A stretch of 64,000 bases of DNA from Paraburkholderia flava (lineage in GTDB: Bacteria > Pseudomonadota > Gammaproteobacteria > Burkholderiales > Burkholderiaceae). The position numbers were made by a program, and so were the translations under genes. Within the stretch, counting starts at the first letter, position 1, and every line of letters starts with the position of its first letter. Of this stretch, positions 34,386 through 43,136 are shown in pieces. The stretch is from positions 1,100,206 through 1,164,205 of the forward strand of contig NZ_SMRO01000003.1 of NCBI RefSeq assembly GCF_004359985.1. Reading direction: 5' to 3'. The notes beneath the pieces were generated by a model. That model ran no database searches, was not told the DNA's origin, and saw only the letters and a list, made by a program, of their open reading frames with translations.

Positions 34386-35288
34386 TCAAAATTTTTCCGG
34401 TGGGAACAGGCTCGCGACCCAGTCGATAAACACTCTGACCTTCTGCGCGAGATGTCGATTGACCGGATAGGCAATGTGCACCGGGATGCGGTCGCCGCGC
34501 CATTCGGGAAAGAGACCCTGCAGCGCCCCGGACTCGATATACGGCTGGATCATGAACGCGTATGTCGTCAGCACACCCAGGCCGGCTAAACCTGCGACGA
34601 GCGCAGCGCTCGAGTCGTTGACCGAAAGTTGATATTTGCCCTTCAATTCAAACTGTTCTTCACCTTGTCTGAGCGAAAAAACAAAATCGCGCCCCGAATG
34701 CGTCGACGTCATCTTGATGAGCCGATGATTCGCCGCGAGCTCGGAAGGATGCAGCGGCGTGCCGTGCGTCTGCAGGTATTGGGGCGATGCACAGGTTGCA
34801 AGGGAAAGCGTTCCCAATGATCTGGCGATCAACGAGTCGCTTAGCAGCGGCCCGATCCGCACGACGCAATCGACGCTTTCGGCAAGCAGATCCGCTGTCC
34901 GGTTTCCAACGGTCATATCGATCTGGATGTCGGGGTAGAGCGCATAAAACTCAGGAAGCCGCGGAATGACTCGGTTAAACGCAACCGAACCTGCGAGCTC
35001 CACCCGGATTCTTCCCTCCGGCGCCTTCGATGCACTCATCACACTCGACTCAAGCGCACCGACTTCGTCCAGCACGCGGACCGCGCCTTCGTAATACGCG
35101 ATACCTTCCTGCGTCAACGTGAGACGCCGGGTCGTGCGATGGAGCAGCTTGACCTTGAGATCTTTCTCCAGCGTCTGCACCAGCCGTGTGACGGTCGACG
35201 CCGGCACGTTCATCAGATCTGCCGCTCGCGCGAACGTGCCGGCATTAACGACGTTGACCAGCGTATGCATCGCGGTGAATTTATCCAT
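34386..35288 (-). CDS. LysR-family transcriptional regulator
   Basis: 300 residues. Winged helix at 1-60 (F-T-A-M-H-T-L-V-N-V-V-N-A-G-T-F-A-R-A-A and S-T-V-T-R-L-V-Q-T-L-E), effector domain with R-I-R-V-E-L-A-G-S-V-A-F. CrgA/DmlR-like subgroup. Lies between the SMP-30-like gene and another LysR gene transcribed the same way. Targets unclear. Confidence 0.92.
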   Translation of the reverse strand: MDKFTAMHTLVNVVNAGTFARAADLMNVPASTVTRLVQTLEKDLKVKLLHRTTRRLTLTQEGIAYYEGAVRVLDEVGALESSVMSASKAPEGRIRVELAGSVAFNRVIPRLPEFYALYPDIQIDMTVGNRTADLLAESVDCVVRIGPLLSDSLIARSLGTLSLATCASPQYLQTHGTPLHPSELAANHRLIKMTSTHSGRDFVFSLRQGEEQFELKGKYQLSVNDSSAALVAGLAGLGVLTTYAFMIQPYIESGALQGLFPEWRGDRIPVHIAYPVNRHLAQKVRVFIDWVASLFPPEKF

Positions 35289-35433
35289 TTCCTGCCTGTA
35301 GACGGGGTAATCGATTCCGGCAACGCAAGACGAAATCCTGGTGCGTATTCAGCCTCGGAGCACTCGAGCAGCGCCATCATAAGCAACAAGCGCTGAGACG
35401 GGCAACAAGGACTAAAGGCGCAAAGGCCAATAC

Positions 35434-36411
35434 TCAGGAGCCTTTGACCTTGCCGGGCTTTGCTTTCCCCAGGTTAGGCGTTACCCAGCCGCCCTGCATT
35501 GCATCCACGATCTGCCGCCAAAGAAAATCCGCGGCAGGAGAGAGCCGCCGGCCGATCCGTCGCATTACCTGAGCGCTGAAATCCCGCGCGATGGGATGAT
35601 CGATCTCGACGGCGACGAGTTCGCCCGCGTTGAGATATTGCTTGGCGGCATCGGTGGACATGAACGCGATGCCCAAGCCAGCCGCTGCGATCGACTGCGC
35701 TGCTGAAAAGAGGTCGCACCGGTAGAACGGCGTGACATTCAATCCTTCCGCGCGAATGATGGCGTTCAGATACTGCTGCACACCGAAGTGCTCCGGCATA
35801 AAAATGAGCCGCTGGTCGCACAGCTGCGCGAAGCGGACCTTTCCCATTCGAGCGAGGGCATGACCCGGACTGACCATCGCGCAGAATTTTCCCGCACGGA
35901 AGGTCCTCGTCTGAATCATCGGGTCGTGCCCGCCGGCTATGGTCAGGCCTAGATCGACCTCGTCGTTGCGCACCATGGAAAACGCCTGCGACGTCCCGCC
36001 ATTGTGGAGTTCGACCACGATGTCCGGAAACCGAAGGCTAAACGGTTTCAGCACAGCGGAGACAAGCAGATCGACGCGGCCTTCGCTCACGCAGATCCTG
36101 ACACGTCCGCGTCGCAGGCTTTTGAAATCCTGCAGCTGAGCCAGCATATCCGCGTCGCGTCGCGAGCCTTCGCGAAAGTGTTCGACCAGGATGGCCCCGA
36201 TTTCGCTGAGTACCACACGACGTCCATTGCGCTCGAGCATCGCGACGCCGTGGGTTCGTTCGAGCTGGGCAATCTGCCGGCTGATTACCGAAGGATTGAT
36301 GCCGAGCGCTTCTGCCGCTACGCGTACCCCGCCATGTCTGTCTACTTCGTGAAGGTAACGCAGGCTCTTGCCGTTGAGCAGGGTATTTTCGGTCTCCGGG
36401 CCTTGCTTCAT
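35434..36411 (-). CDS. LysR-family transcriptional regulator
   Basis: 325 residues from ATG 36411. A TTG 14 codons upstream is possible, but that stretch contains an 18-bp dyad likely to be an operator. Winged helix A-L-G-I-N-P-S-V-I-S-R-Q-I-A-Q-L-E, effector domain with N-G-G-T-S-Q-A-F and G-L-G-I-A-F-M-S. Divergent from the NIPSNAP gene at 36520, its probable target. Confidence 0.9.
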   Translation of the reverse strand: MKQGPETENTLLNGKSLRYLHEVDRHGGVRVAAEALGINPSVISRQIAQLERTHGVAMLERNGRRVVLSEIGAILVEHFREGSRRDADMLAQLQDFKSLRRGRVRICVSEGRVDLLVSAVLKPFSLRFPDIVVELHNGGTSQAFSMVRNDEVDLGLTIAGGHDPMIQTRTFRAGKFCAMVSPGHALARMGKVRFAQLCDQRLIFMPEHFGVQQYLNAIIRAEGLNVTPFYRCDLFSAAQSIAAAGLGIAFMSTDAAKQYLNAGELVAVEIDHPIARDFSAQVMRRIGRRLSPAADFLWRQIVDAMQGGWVTPNLGKAKPGKVKGS

Positions 36412-36423
36412 GGTGGGCGGTCT

Positions 36424-36441
36424 GTTGACATTGAAGTCAAC
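36424..36441. promoter_or_regulatory. 18-bp dyad between LysR and NIPSNAP genes
   Basis: GTTGACATTGAAGTCAAC: six-base arms are exact reverse complements around ATTGAA. It lies 13 bp upstream of the LysR ATG and 79 bp before the NIPSNAP ATG, a natural place for an autoregulatory LysR site. Confidence 0.5.
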
Positions 36442-36519
36442 ATAATAGACCAATGTACGTCATTGATTGCCAGACCTCGGAGCGGAATACTTCGTCTCAC
36501 TGAATTGCTTGAGGTCGCC

Positions 36520-36840
36520 ATGATCTATGAAATGAGAACCTATACGTTCAAGCCGGTTAGCGTTCCGGAATGGCTGGCGCTCTATCGTGCCGAGGCGCTT
36601 GAGGTTCAGAACGAATACCTGGGCGACCTGGTCGGTTTCTTTACGACGGAGTTCGGCAACGTCAACCAGGTCGTCCATATCTGGCGCTTTGCGGGCCTTG
36701 ACGATCGCGCCCGGCGACGCGATCAGATGGCAACCGATCCGCGCTGGCAGGCATTCGTGACCAAGGTGAAAAACCTGGGCCTGCTGGTTTCGATGGAATC
36801 GAAGATTCTGAAGCCGACGGATTTTTCCCCGCTGCGCTAG
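36520..36840 (+). CDS. NIPSNAP-family protein
   Basis: 106 residues from ATG 36520, preceded by GAGGTCGCC. The opening M-I-Y-E-M-R-T-Y-T-F and V-V-H-I-W-R-F-A-G-L-D-D-R are diagnostic of NIPSNAP dimeric alpha/beta-barrel proteins. Bacterial members often sit beside catabolic genes but biochemical activity is unclear. A longer frame from 36004 is antisense shadow of the LysR gene. Confidence 0.9.
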   Translation: MIYEMRTYTFKPVSVPEWLALYRAEALEVQNEYLGDLVGFFTTEFGNVNQVVHIWRFAGLDDRARRRDQMATDPRWQAFVTKVKNLGLLVSMESKILKPTDFSPLR

Positions 36841-36986
36841 CAAGCCGTTGGCTCGGCACGTGCGGTCGGATCATCCTGCGATCGCGCTCTGCCGTTTGCA
36901 TCAGATAGCTTTTTTTTCACCGCACGGTGTGCCTTTGCGTGCATTCGATGCCCTCGAGCTTTGCGGTGCCAACGCAGCGTTACACG

Positions 36987-38633
36987 TCACTCGAACAGCT
37001 CGAGCGTATAACTCTCCGAATCGACGAACACGCGCGCATGTGGCTTGCGCGCGACGATCTCACTCTGCACGATTGCGGTCGGATCGTACGTCCCAACACC
37101 GCGCGTAACGAGCCACACGCGACGATGACTGTCGCAGGCCGCGCGTATCGTCGGACGGTCGGCGTCGATCGGGCTCGGCACGCCGAGATTGCCCGCGCGA
37201 TACGGCCGCGCGAGGCCCGGTGCAGGGAAATCGGCGGGAATCACCTGCATCGGCGGGAACGACGGCTGATTGCGTGCGTAGAACTGCAGCGGCGGCTGCG
37301 CCTCGCCGGCATCGACGATCACCAGATCGCCGGGCTGCGCCTGCGTAGCGATCGCGGCAGTCAGCGCACGCCAGTCCTCGCTCGGATGGCGATAGAACTT
37401 GACGATCTGCATCCCGCTCAACGCGACGATCGCGCCCACGACCGCAAGCGTCGCCATGCGCCGCCCAGGCCGCGCGTGCAGATCACGTGCGTGGTGCAAC
37501 GCCACCACGATGCCGAGTGCGGCGAGCGCGACGAACTCCGGTCCCATCCACGCGAACAGCCGGTCCATGAAAATCGGCCGCACGAGACAACTGATCAGCA
37601 CGACGATTGCGAACGGCAACACGAGCACGCACGCCAGATGCACCGCAAGCGAACGCTGCGCGCGCCACACCGCACGCAAACCCAGCGCGGCAAACGCGGC
37701 CAGCGGCACGAACGCCCATTTGCCGCCGGCGGCCAGCGTCCACGCAGCGGGGAAATCGAGCCAGTTCAGCCGGATCCAGAAGTTCGACGCGACGTTACGG
37801 CTCTGGAACAGCAGGAACGGCAGATACGGCGACCACAGCGCGACCGCGACCGCACCGGTGACGCCGAACAGCAGCAGACGCGGTACGACGCGACCACGGT
37901 CGATCAACAGCGTCGTCGCAAGCCCGACCCACACTGCGAACACGATGAACATCGCGGTGTTGTGCAGCCACAGCGTGAGCGCGGCGCTCAACGTCAGGCC
38001 GATCGCGGCAGGCGCAATGCGTGGCGTCTTCTGAAAATCGAGCGGATGGATGTGCGTGTGAAGCCGTGCGTGCAGCAGCATCAGCAGTCTTACCGAGCCG
38101 AGCGTCATCAGCGCGGCGGCGAGCGTTTCGAGCGCGTATGGCCGCGCCTGCTGTGCGTACTCGATGCTGCCTTTGTTGATCGCGAACAGGAACGCGGCGA
38201 GCAGCGCGATGCGGTCGCCGTCCGGCCCCGCACGCAGCAGCTTGCCGCTGACGGCGAGCAGCACGACGGTCAGCACGCTCGCGATTACCGACGGCATCCG
38301 CAGCGCCGCTTCGGTCGTGCCCGCGATCAGCATCCATCCGTGCAGCAACGTGTAGTAGAACGGCGGATGCGTCTCGTAGTACGGCACGTCGTGCCACAGC
38401 GTGTGCAGCGTCTGCGATGCGAACCAGAAGCTGTAGCCTTCGTCGGTCCACAACGAGCGGCTCGACAGCGTGACGAGCCGCAATGCGACCGCGAGTACCG
38501 CGATCGTCGCGACCGCCAGCCAGAACGCGACGTGACTGGACGCGGCACGTTCGCGCGGCGATGTGCGAAGCCGCTCGACGAGCGCGGCGGCGATACGATG
38601 CGACTCCGGCTCGGTCGTGTCGGTGAGGTCCAT
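36987..38633 (-). CDS. GT39/ArnT-like membrane glycosyltransferase
   Basis: 548 residues from ATG 38633. Short cytoplasmic tail, then about 11-12 membrane helices. The first periplasmic loop has T-D-E-G-Y-S-F-W with the acidic D-E pair and H-P-P-F-Y-Y, the signature of the PMT/ArnT superfamily that uses polyprenyl-phosphate sugars. Probably transfers a sugar from the lipid carrier made by the GT2 gene and flipped by the GtrA protein. Third gene of the operon; 23 bases follow gtrA. Acceptor unknown (O-antigen, lipid A or protein). Confidence 0.88.
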   Translation of the reverse strand: MDLTDTTEPESHRIAAALVERLRTSPRERAASSHVAFWLAVATIAVLAVALRLVTLSSRSLWTDEGYSFWFASQTLHTLWHDVPYYETHPPFYYTLLHGWMLIAGTTEAALRMPSVIASVLTVVLLAVSGKLLRAGPDGDRIALLAAFLFAINKGSIEYAQQARPYALETLAAALMTLGSVRLLMLLHARLHTHIHPLDFQKTPRIAPAAIGLTLSAALTLWLHNTAMFIVFAVWVGLATTLLIDRGRVVPRLLLFGVTGAVAVALWSPYLPFLLFQSRNVASNFWIRLNWLDFPAAWTLAAGGKWAFVPLAAFAALGLRAVWRAQRSLAVHLACVLVLPFAIVVLISCLVRPIFMDRLFAWMGPEFVALAALGIVVALHHARDLHARPGRRMATLAVVGAIVALSGMQIVKFYRHPSEDWRALTAAIATQAQPGDLVIVDAGEAQPPLQFYARNQPSFPPMQVIPADFPAPGLARPYRAGNLGVPSPIDADRPTIRAACDSHRRVWLVTRGVGTYDPTAIVQSEIVARKPHARVFVDSESYTLELFE

Positions 38634-38656
38634 GCGTTGTCCCCGGGGGTGAGCGG

Positions 38657-39106
38657 TCAGCGTGTCGTCGTGTCGGCCGACACGTGTGTGGGTGGTCGTG
38701 GGTCGGAGCGTTGCCGGAACGTCCACGCTGAGTTGACGGTGTACGTCATCGCGAGCGTCAGCGCGGTCGCGATCAACTGCGCAATGAGCACGGGTACGTG
38801 CAGGCGCTGCGTCATCGCGTGCATCGCAAGCCATGTGAGCGCGACGCCGGCGAGCGCAGTGACGGCGAACTTCGGTATCGATGCGACGTGATCACGCGTG
38901 CGGTTGTGTGCTTCGCTAAACGTTACGCGATGATTGAGCCAGTAGTTGACCACCGCGCCGAGTGCGGCGCCGATGGCCGACGCGGTTGCGGGTGTCGCCC
39001 AGCCGGTCGAGGTGCCCGCGAACAGCACCGCATACTGCACGGCGGTGCCCGCCGCGCCGACCGCGACGTAGGCGGCGAACCGCTTCAGGCCGGCCGCGTC
39101 ACGCAT
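38657..39106 (-). CDS. GtrA-family membrane protein (putative polyprenyl-linked sugar flippase)
   Basis: 149 residues with four membrane segments; F-A-A-Y-V-A-V-G-A-A-G-T-A-V-Q-Y in helix 1 and N-Y-W-L-N-H-R-V-T-F match GtrA. Proposed to flip undecaprenyl-phosphate-glucose to the periplasm. Its start overlaps the end of the GT2 gene by eight bases, implying coupled translation. Confidence 0.9.
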   Translation of the reverse strand: MRDAAGLKRFAAYVAVGAAGTAVQYAVLFAGTSTGWATPATASAIGAALGAVVNYWLNHRVTFSEAHNRTRDHVASIPKFAVTALAGVALTWLAMHAMTQRLHVPVLIAQLIATALTLAMTYTVNSAWTFRQRSDPRPPTHVSADTTTR

Positions 39107-40157
39107 CGGAACGTTTCTGGTAGCGCGAGCGGATCAGATAGACCGGCCGCTTCTTCGACTCGGCATAGATCCGGCCGATGTATTCGCCGAGCACGCCGAT
39201 GCCGACCAGCTGCACGCCGCCGAGCATCAGCACGGCGGTAAACACCGACGCATAGCCGGGTACGTCGATGCCGCGAATCCACGTGCGCAGCACCAGATAG
39301 AGCGCATAGCAGAACGCCACCGACGCGACGCCACTACCGATATACGTCCACACCCGAAGCGGCAGCGTGCTGAAACTGGTAAAGCCTTCGAGCGCGAAAT
39401 TCCACAGCTTCCAGCCGGAGAATTTGCTCGTGCCGGCGATACGCGCTTCGCGCACATAGTCGATCGTCGCGGTGCGGTAGCCGACCCACGCGAACAGTCC
39501 TTTCATGAAGCGGCGCGTCTCGGGCAACTGCTTCAGCGCATCCGCGACTTCGCGCGTGAAAAGACGAAAGTCACCGACGTCCTCGGGGATCGAGATGTCG
39601 GACACCGCGTTGTGCGCGCGGTAGAACCACCTCGCGGTCTGCCGCTTCAGGTAAGAATCGGTCGAGCGGTTGGAGCGTCGCGCGAGCACGACGTCGTGAC
39701 CTTCGCGCCATTTCTGCACGAGCTGCGGAATCACAGCGGGCGGGTCCTGCAGATCGGCGTCGAACGGCACGATGATCGAGCCGCTCGCTTCGTCGAGTCC
39801 GGCGGTCAGCGCGGCTTCCTTGCCGAAGTTGCGCGTGAGGTCGATCACACGGATGCGCGCATCGCGGCTCGCTTCGAGCGTCAGCAACGCGAGTGTACGG
39901 TCGCGGCTGCCGTCGTTCACGCAGACGATCTCGAACTCCGTCGACGGGATGCTTTCGAGCACCGGTATCACCGTCGAGAAGAACTGCCGGATCACGTCTT
40001 CTTCGTTGTAGAACGGCACGACCAGCGAAAGCAGGCACACGTCCCTGACTTCCCGACGCTCGTAGGGCGAATCGACCGGCAGACTCGCTTGCCCGCCTGC
40101 ACCCTTGTCCGAGAAAAAAGATTCCATGCTGGCTCCCGTCGCCGTTGCGTCCGTCAT
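39099..40157 (-). CDS. GtrB-like family 2 glycosyltransferase
   Basis: 352 residues. GT-A domain with V-P-F-Y-N-E-E-D-V-I, V-N-D-G-S-R-D and D-A-D-L-Q-D-P-P (DXD-type metal site), then two C-terminal membrane helices, as in dolichol-/undecaprenyl-phosphate glycosyltransferases (GtrB, ArnC, DPM1). Charges the lipid carrier with a hexose in the cytoplasm. The N-terminal 35 residues are an extra unstructured tail. First gene of the gtr-like operon. Confidence 0.9.
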   Translation of the reverse strand: MTDATATGASMESFFSDKGAGGQASLPVDSPYERREVRDVCLLSLVVPFYNEEDVIRQFFSTVIPVLESIPSTEFEIVCVNDGSRDRTLALLTLEASRDARIRVIDLTRNFGKEAALTAGLDEASGSIIVPFDADLQDPPAVIPQLVQKWREGHDVVLARRSNRSTDSYLKRQTARWFYRAHNAVSDISIPEDVGDFRLFTREVADALKQLPETRRFMKGLFAWVGYRTATIDYVREARIAGTSKFSGWKLWNFALEGFTSFSTLPLRVWTYIGSGVASVAFCYALYLVLRTWIRGIDVPGYASVFTAVLMLGGVQLVGIGVLGEYIGRIYAESKKRPVYLIRSRYQKRSDA

Positions 40158-40875
40158 TGCTTGAGACCCTCACCGCTCGTTGCCGTGCTTTTCTTGTGAC
40201 GCGGTATACGTCAGATCAATGCGGACGTGGCGCGCCGCGGGCTGAACATCGCTCGTCGGATGCGATTGCTGTGGAGGTCTTTCAGGTACGTGTCAAAACT
40301 ATCATCGGAACAACGATGTAGTAGGTTCGGTATCGCACGAAGCGCTTCGACGCGAGGCGTCGGCGAAGTGGTGATTGCGCTCGACCAGGGTTTAGCCCGA
40401 TGAGTGCGGACGCGCACATCCGAAACTCCATCAGGTCGAACAGGAATGAGCGAACCGATGAATCATCGAACAGCAGGCCCGGGGATGCGCGGTGCAGGCG
40501 CTTCAATCCGACGTCGGAATCTACTCGGTGCGTCGTCAATTCTGCCGTCGCGTCGCCCATTGATCGAAGCGGCTGGTGGCTGCACGTCCACCGGCTCGCT
40601 TCGGGTGAATCAGTTCGACACGCCATTTCTCGCCGTGAGTGCGAGACACGACGATGGGGCGACGGTGCGTCCCGCAGCGAACGAGATCTTTTTCGATCTG
40701 CCGTTGTCCGCCGGAAACTGGACAATTCACGTCAGACAGAGAACCTGGATGGAACTCATGGCGATCGCATGGACGAGCAGGCTCGCGCATCGCAGCTGTA
40801 CCATCAATTCACACGAATGCTAAAGTGACGCCGAACCCCGCCGCGATCTTCAAGCCCAGAAGGAGCCCACGTTCC
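40158..40875. other. 718-base stretch without a confident gene
   Basis: Lower GC than the flanks. Two overlapping plus-strand frames run from about 40400 to 40828; one of them is described separately as a weak candidate. The left end must contain the promoter of the gtr-like operon. No clear repeat or RNA structure noticed. Confidence 0.45.
40446..40823 (+). CDS. weak candidate small hypothetical protein
   Basis: 125-residue frame with ATG at 40446 and AGGA immediately upstream. The C-terminal half (L-R-V-N-Q-F-D-T-P-F-L ... F-F-D-L-P-L-S-A-G-N-W-T-I) looks protein-like, but the N-terminal half is low quality and a second frame overlaps it. No family recognised. It may be noncoding. Confidence 0.25.
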   Translation: MSEPMNHRTAGPGMRGAGASIRRRNLLGASSILPSRRPLIEAAGGCTSTGSLRVNQFDTPFLAVSARHDDGATVRPAANEIFFDLPLSAGNWTIHVRQRTWMELMAIAWTSRLAHRSCTINSHEC

Positions 40876-41151
40876 ATGCCCCTCACAGCCAACCCGACAC
40901 TCGACGTCCTGCGCGATCTGCTCGCCGACGTCGAAGCGTTGCGCGACCGTCTGCGCAACCCAGGCGCACCGCTCGACCGCACTGCAGCCGATGACGAACT
41001 CACCACGCTCGCGCGACGCGCGCACGCGCTATGGATTACGGGTTCGCAAGACGTCGCGAGCGCTGCGTTCGACGACATGGTGACGGTCAAGGCAGCGATC
41101 CAGAACGCGACGGCCGAATGCCGGCAAGCGCTCGGCACATCCAACGTGTGA
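40876..41151 (+). CDS. small hypothetical protein
   Basis: 91 residues from ATG 40876, with AGAAGGAG upstream. Helical, hydrophilic, no signal peptide: L-D-V-L-R-D-L-L-A-D-V-E-A-L-R-D-R-L then A-R-R-A-H-A-L-W-I-T-G-S-Q-D-V. No domain recognised. GC-biased third positions support coding. Lies 28 bases before the molybdopterin-fold protein. Confidence 0.65.
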   Translation: MPLTANPTLDVLRDLLADVEALRDRLRNPGAPLDRTAADDELTTLARRAHALWITGSQDVASAAFDDMVTVKAAIQNATAECRQALGTSNV

Positions 41152-41179
41152 CACCCATCAATCGATACCGAAGACCCGC

Positions 41180-41683
41180 ATGAAGCTACTGAAGCACGCA
41201 CTGCACGCACTAACGCTCGCGCTGACCGTCTGCGCCATCGCCGCACACGCACAGAGCACCGACTTCACACTCGACATCACCGGCAACATCTCCCACCCCA
41301 CCGACGCCGCCACACACACCTACCGCTTCACGCGACAGGACCTGCTCGCGCTGCCTGCAAAAACCATCCGCACGTCGTCGAACTGGACGCCGGTCAGTGT
41401 GTGGCGCGGACCGACGTTGAAGAGTCTGCTGGAGAAGGCCGGCGCGCAGGGCAAATCGATGCGCGTCGATGCGCTCGATCATTATTCGCACGTGATTCCG
41501 GTATCGGACGCGGATCAGTACGGTGTGATCGTCGCGTACGAGCGGGACGGCAAGCCGCTGGAAGACAAGGGCTTCGGTCCGCTGATGCTGATCTATCCGC
41601 GCGACGCGCTACCCGACGACGCAAATCGCAAGGTGATCGATTCGCGCTTCGTGTGGCAGACGTACCGGATCGAGATCCAGTAG
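41180..41683 (+). CDS. secreted molybdopterin-oxidoreductase-fold protein
   Basis: 167 residues with a signal peptide ending A-H-A-Q. The mature part matches the small oxidoreductase molybdopterin-binding (SUOX-like) fold seen as stand-alone proteins: F-T-R-Q-D-L-L-A-L-P, W-R-G-P-T-L-K-S-L-L, G-P-L-M-L-I-Y-P, and a terminal W-x-x-Y-R-I-E-I. It has no cysteine in the mature region, so the usual cofactor-ligating cysteine is absent and it may not bind molybdenum. Convergent with the sensor kinase gene. Confidence 0.8.
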   Translation: MKLLKHALHALTLALTVCAIAAHAQSTDFTLDITGNISHPTDAATHTYRFTRQDLLALPAKTIRTSSNWTPVSVWRGPTLKSLLEKAGAQGKSMRVDALDHYSHVIPVSDADQYGVIVAYERDGKPLEDKGFGPLMLIYPRDALPDDANRKVIDSRFVWQTYRIEIQ

Positions 41684-41705
41684 GCCGCGCAGGCAACGGC
41701 TGAAT

Positions 41706-43136
41706 TTATACCGCGTCCTCGAACCGCACCGCGATGCTCGTTCCCACGGTAAGCCGGTTGACGCCGATCGCCCAGCCGTGCGCGATCGCAATCTCGCGGC
41801 AGATCGCGAGGCCGAGACCCGCGCCGCGATAGCGCGCACCCGGCGCGCGCCAGAAGCGCTTGAAAATGAATGGCACGTGCGCCGCGTCGATGCCTGGTCC
41901 TTCGTCGCGCACCTGGATCGACTGCGCATCGACGATCACCCGCACACTGCCGTCCGGCGGCGATACGTTGATCGCGTTCTCGACGAGATTCTTCAACAGG
42001 ATGAACAGCGCGCTGCGATCCGCCCAGATCGACGACGACGCGTGCGAGCCATCCAGCTGCTCCAGATGCAGACCGACGTGCATCGTTTCGGCCTTGCGCG
42101 CGAGATACGCGAGCACGTCCTGCGCGACGTCGGTGGGGGCGATGTCGGCGAAGCTGAAATTCTGCGCCTCGCTGACTTCCGCGAGATGGAGCAGTTGCCG
42201 CACCTGCCGCGCCATCAGATCGATCTCGCGCAGCAGCGCGTCCTTGTCGTGGATATCGGGCTGCAGTTCGATCTGTCCGCGAATCAGTGTGAGCGGAGTC
42301 TGCAACTCGTGCGCCGCCGACGCGAGAAACTGCTGCTGCACGGTGAAGCCGTTTTCGAGCCGGTCGAGTGCTTCGTTGAAACCGTCGATCAGCGGACGGA
42401 TTTCGTGCGGCAAGCCGTTCGGCGACAGTCGTGCGGTGAGGTTGCGCGGCGAGATCAGCGCGGCCGCTTCCGACACCTGACGCAGCGGCCTGAGCACGCG
42501 GCGCAGCATCAGCGTGAGCGACAGTCCGAAGATGATCGTCGCGATGAAGAACACCACGTTGACGATGCGCATCAACGCGCGGATCCTTTCCTGCGCGAGG
42601 ATCGTCGTGAAGCGCGCGCTTGCCGCCGTCTGCACGCGCAGCGTGTGGCCTGCATGCGCGATACGCAGCGTCGCGATGTAGAACGCCCGGCCGTTCAGCG
42701 TCATTTCGCCGATCGCCGGTTTATCGATCGGGCGCAGCCGGTCGATCCACAGGCTATCGTCCGCGCCCGGCGACGCGAGCAGCACGGTGCCGTGCTCGTC
42801 GGTCACGCGGTATTTCAGTTCGGTGGGCATCGCCTCGAACATCCACGCGGTGGGGTCGTGCAACTGGACGCCGACGGGTCGGCCATCGGCATCGTAGACG
42901 AGCGCGTCGACGACGTGTCGCACGATTTCGATCTGCGAATGACGGCCCACAGCCTGCTGCGGAAACGTGTTCAACAGATGCACGCCGACGATCGCGAGCA
43001 GGCTCAGACACGCGGCAAGTGCCGCGACGCTCGTCAGCCACAGTCTTGCGGAGAGACCCTGAAACCAGCGCGGCGCGCTGCCGCGTGTCGCGACAGCACC
43101 GAAGGGACCGCAGCGACGCGGCGCGCGTTCAGACAT
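41706..43136 (-). CDS. sensor histidine kinase of the MipA-linked two-component system
   Basis: 476 residues from ATG 43136, which overlaps the response-regulator stop by eight bases. Two membrane helices flank a periplasmic sensor of about 125 residues. HAMP, then the H-box S-A-A-H-E-L-Q-T-P-L-T, N-box N-L-V-E-N-A-I-N, G1 D-E-G-P-G-I and G2 G-A-G-L-G-L. QseC/TctE-like layout. Last gene of the mipA-RR-HK operon. Ligand unknown. Confidence 0.92.
   Translation of the reverse strand: MSERAPRRCGPFGAVATRGSAPRWFQGLSARLWLTSVAALAACLSLLAIVGVHLLNTFPQQAVGRHSQIEIVRHVVDALVYDADGRPVGVQLHDPTAWMFEAMPTELKYRVTDEHGTVLLASPGADDSLWIDRLRPIDKPAIGEMTLNGRAFYIATLRIAHAGHTLRVQTAASARFTTILAQERIRALMRIVNVVFFIATIIFGLSLTLMLRRVLRPLRQVSEAAALISPRNLTARLSPNGLPHEIRPLIDGFNEALDRLENGFTVQQQFLASAAHELQTPLTLIRGQIELQPDIHDKDALLREIDLMARQVRQLLHLAEVSEAQNFSFADIAPTDVAQDVLAYLARKAETMHVGLHLEQLDGSHASSSIWADRSALFILLKNLVENAINVSPPDGSVRVIVDAQSIQVRDEGPGIDAAHVPFIFKRFWRAPGARYRGAGLGLAICREIAIAHGWAIGVNRLTVGTSIAVRFEDAV

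Noticed and set aside
36927..38891. 654-codon plus-strand frame antisense to the GT39 gene
   Set aside because: Low-complexity Arg/Gln/His-rich translation without domains; GT39 on the other strand has clear membrane topology and motifs.
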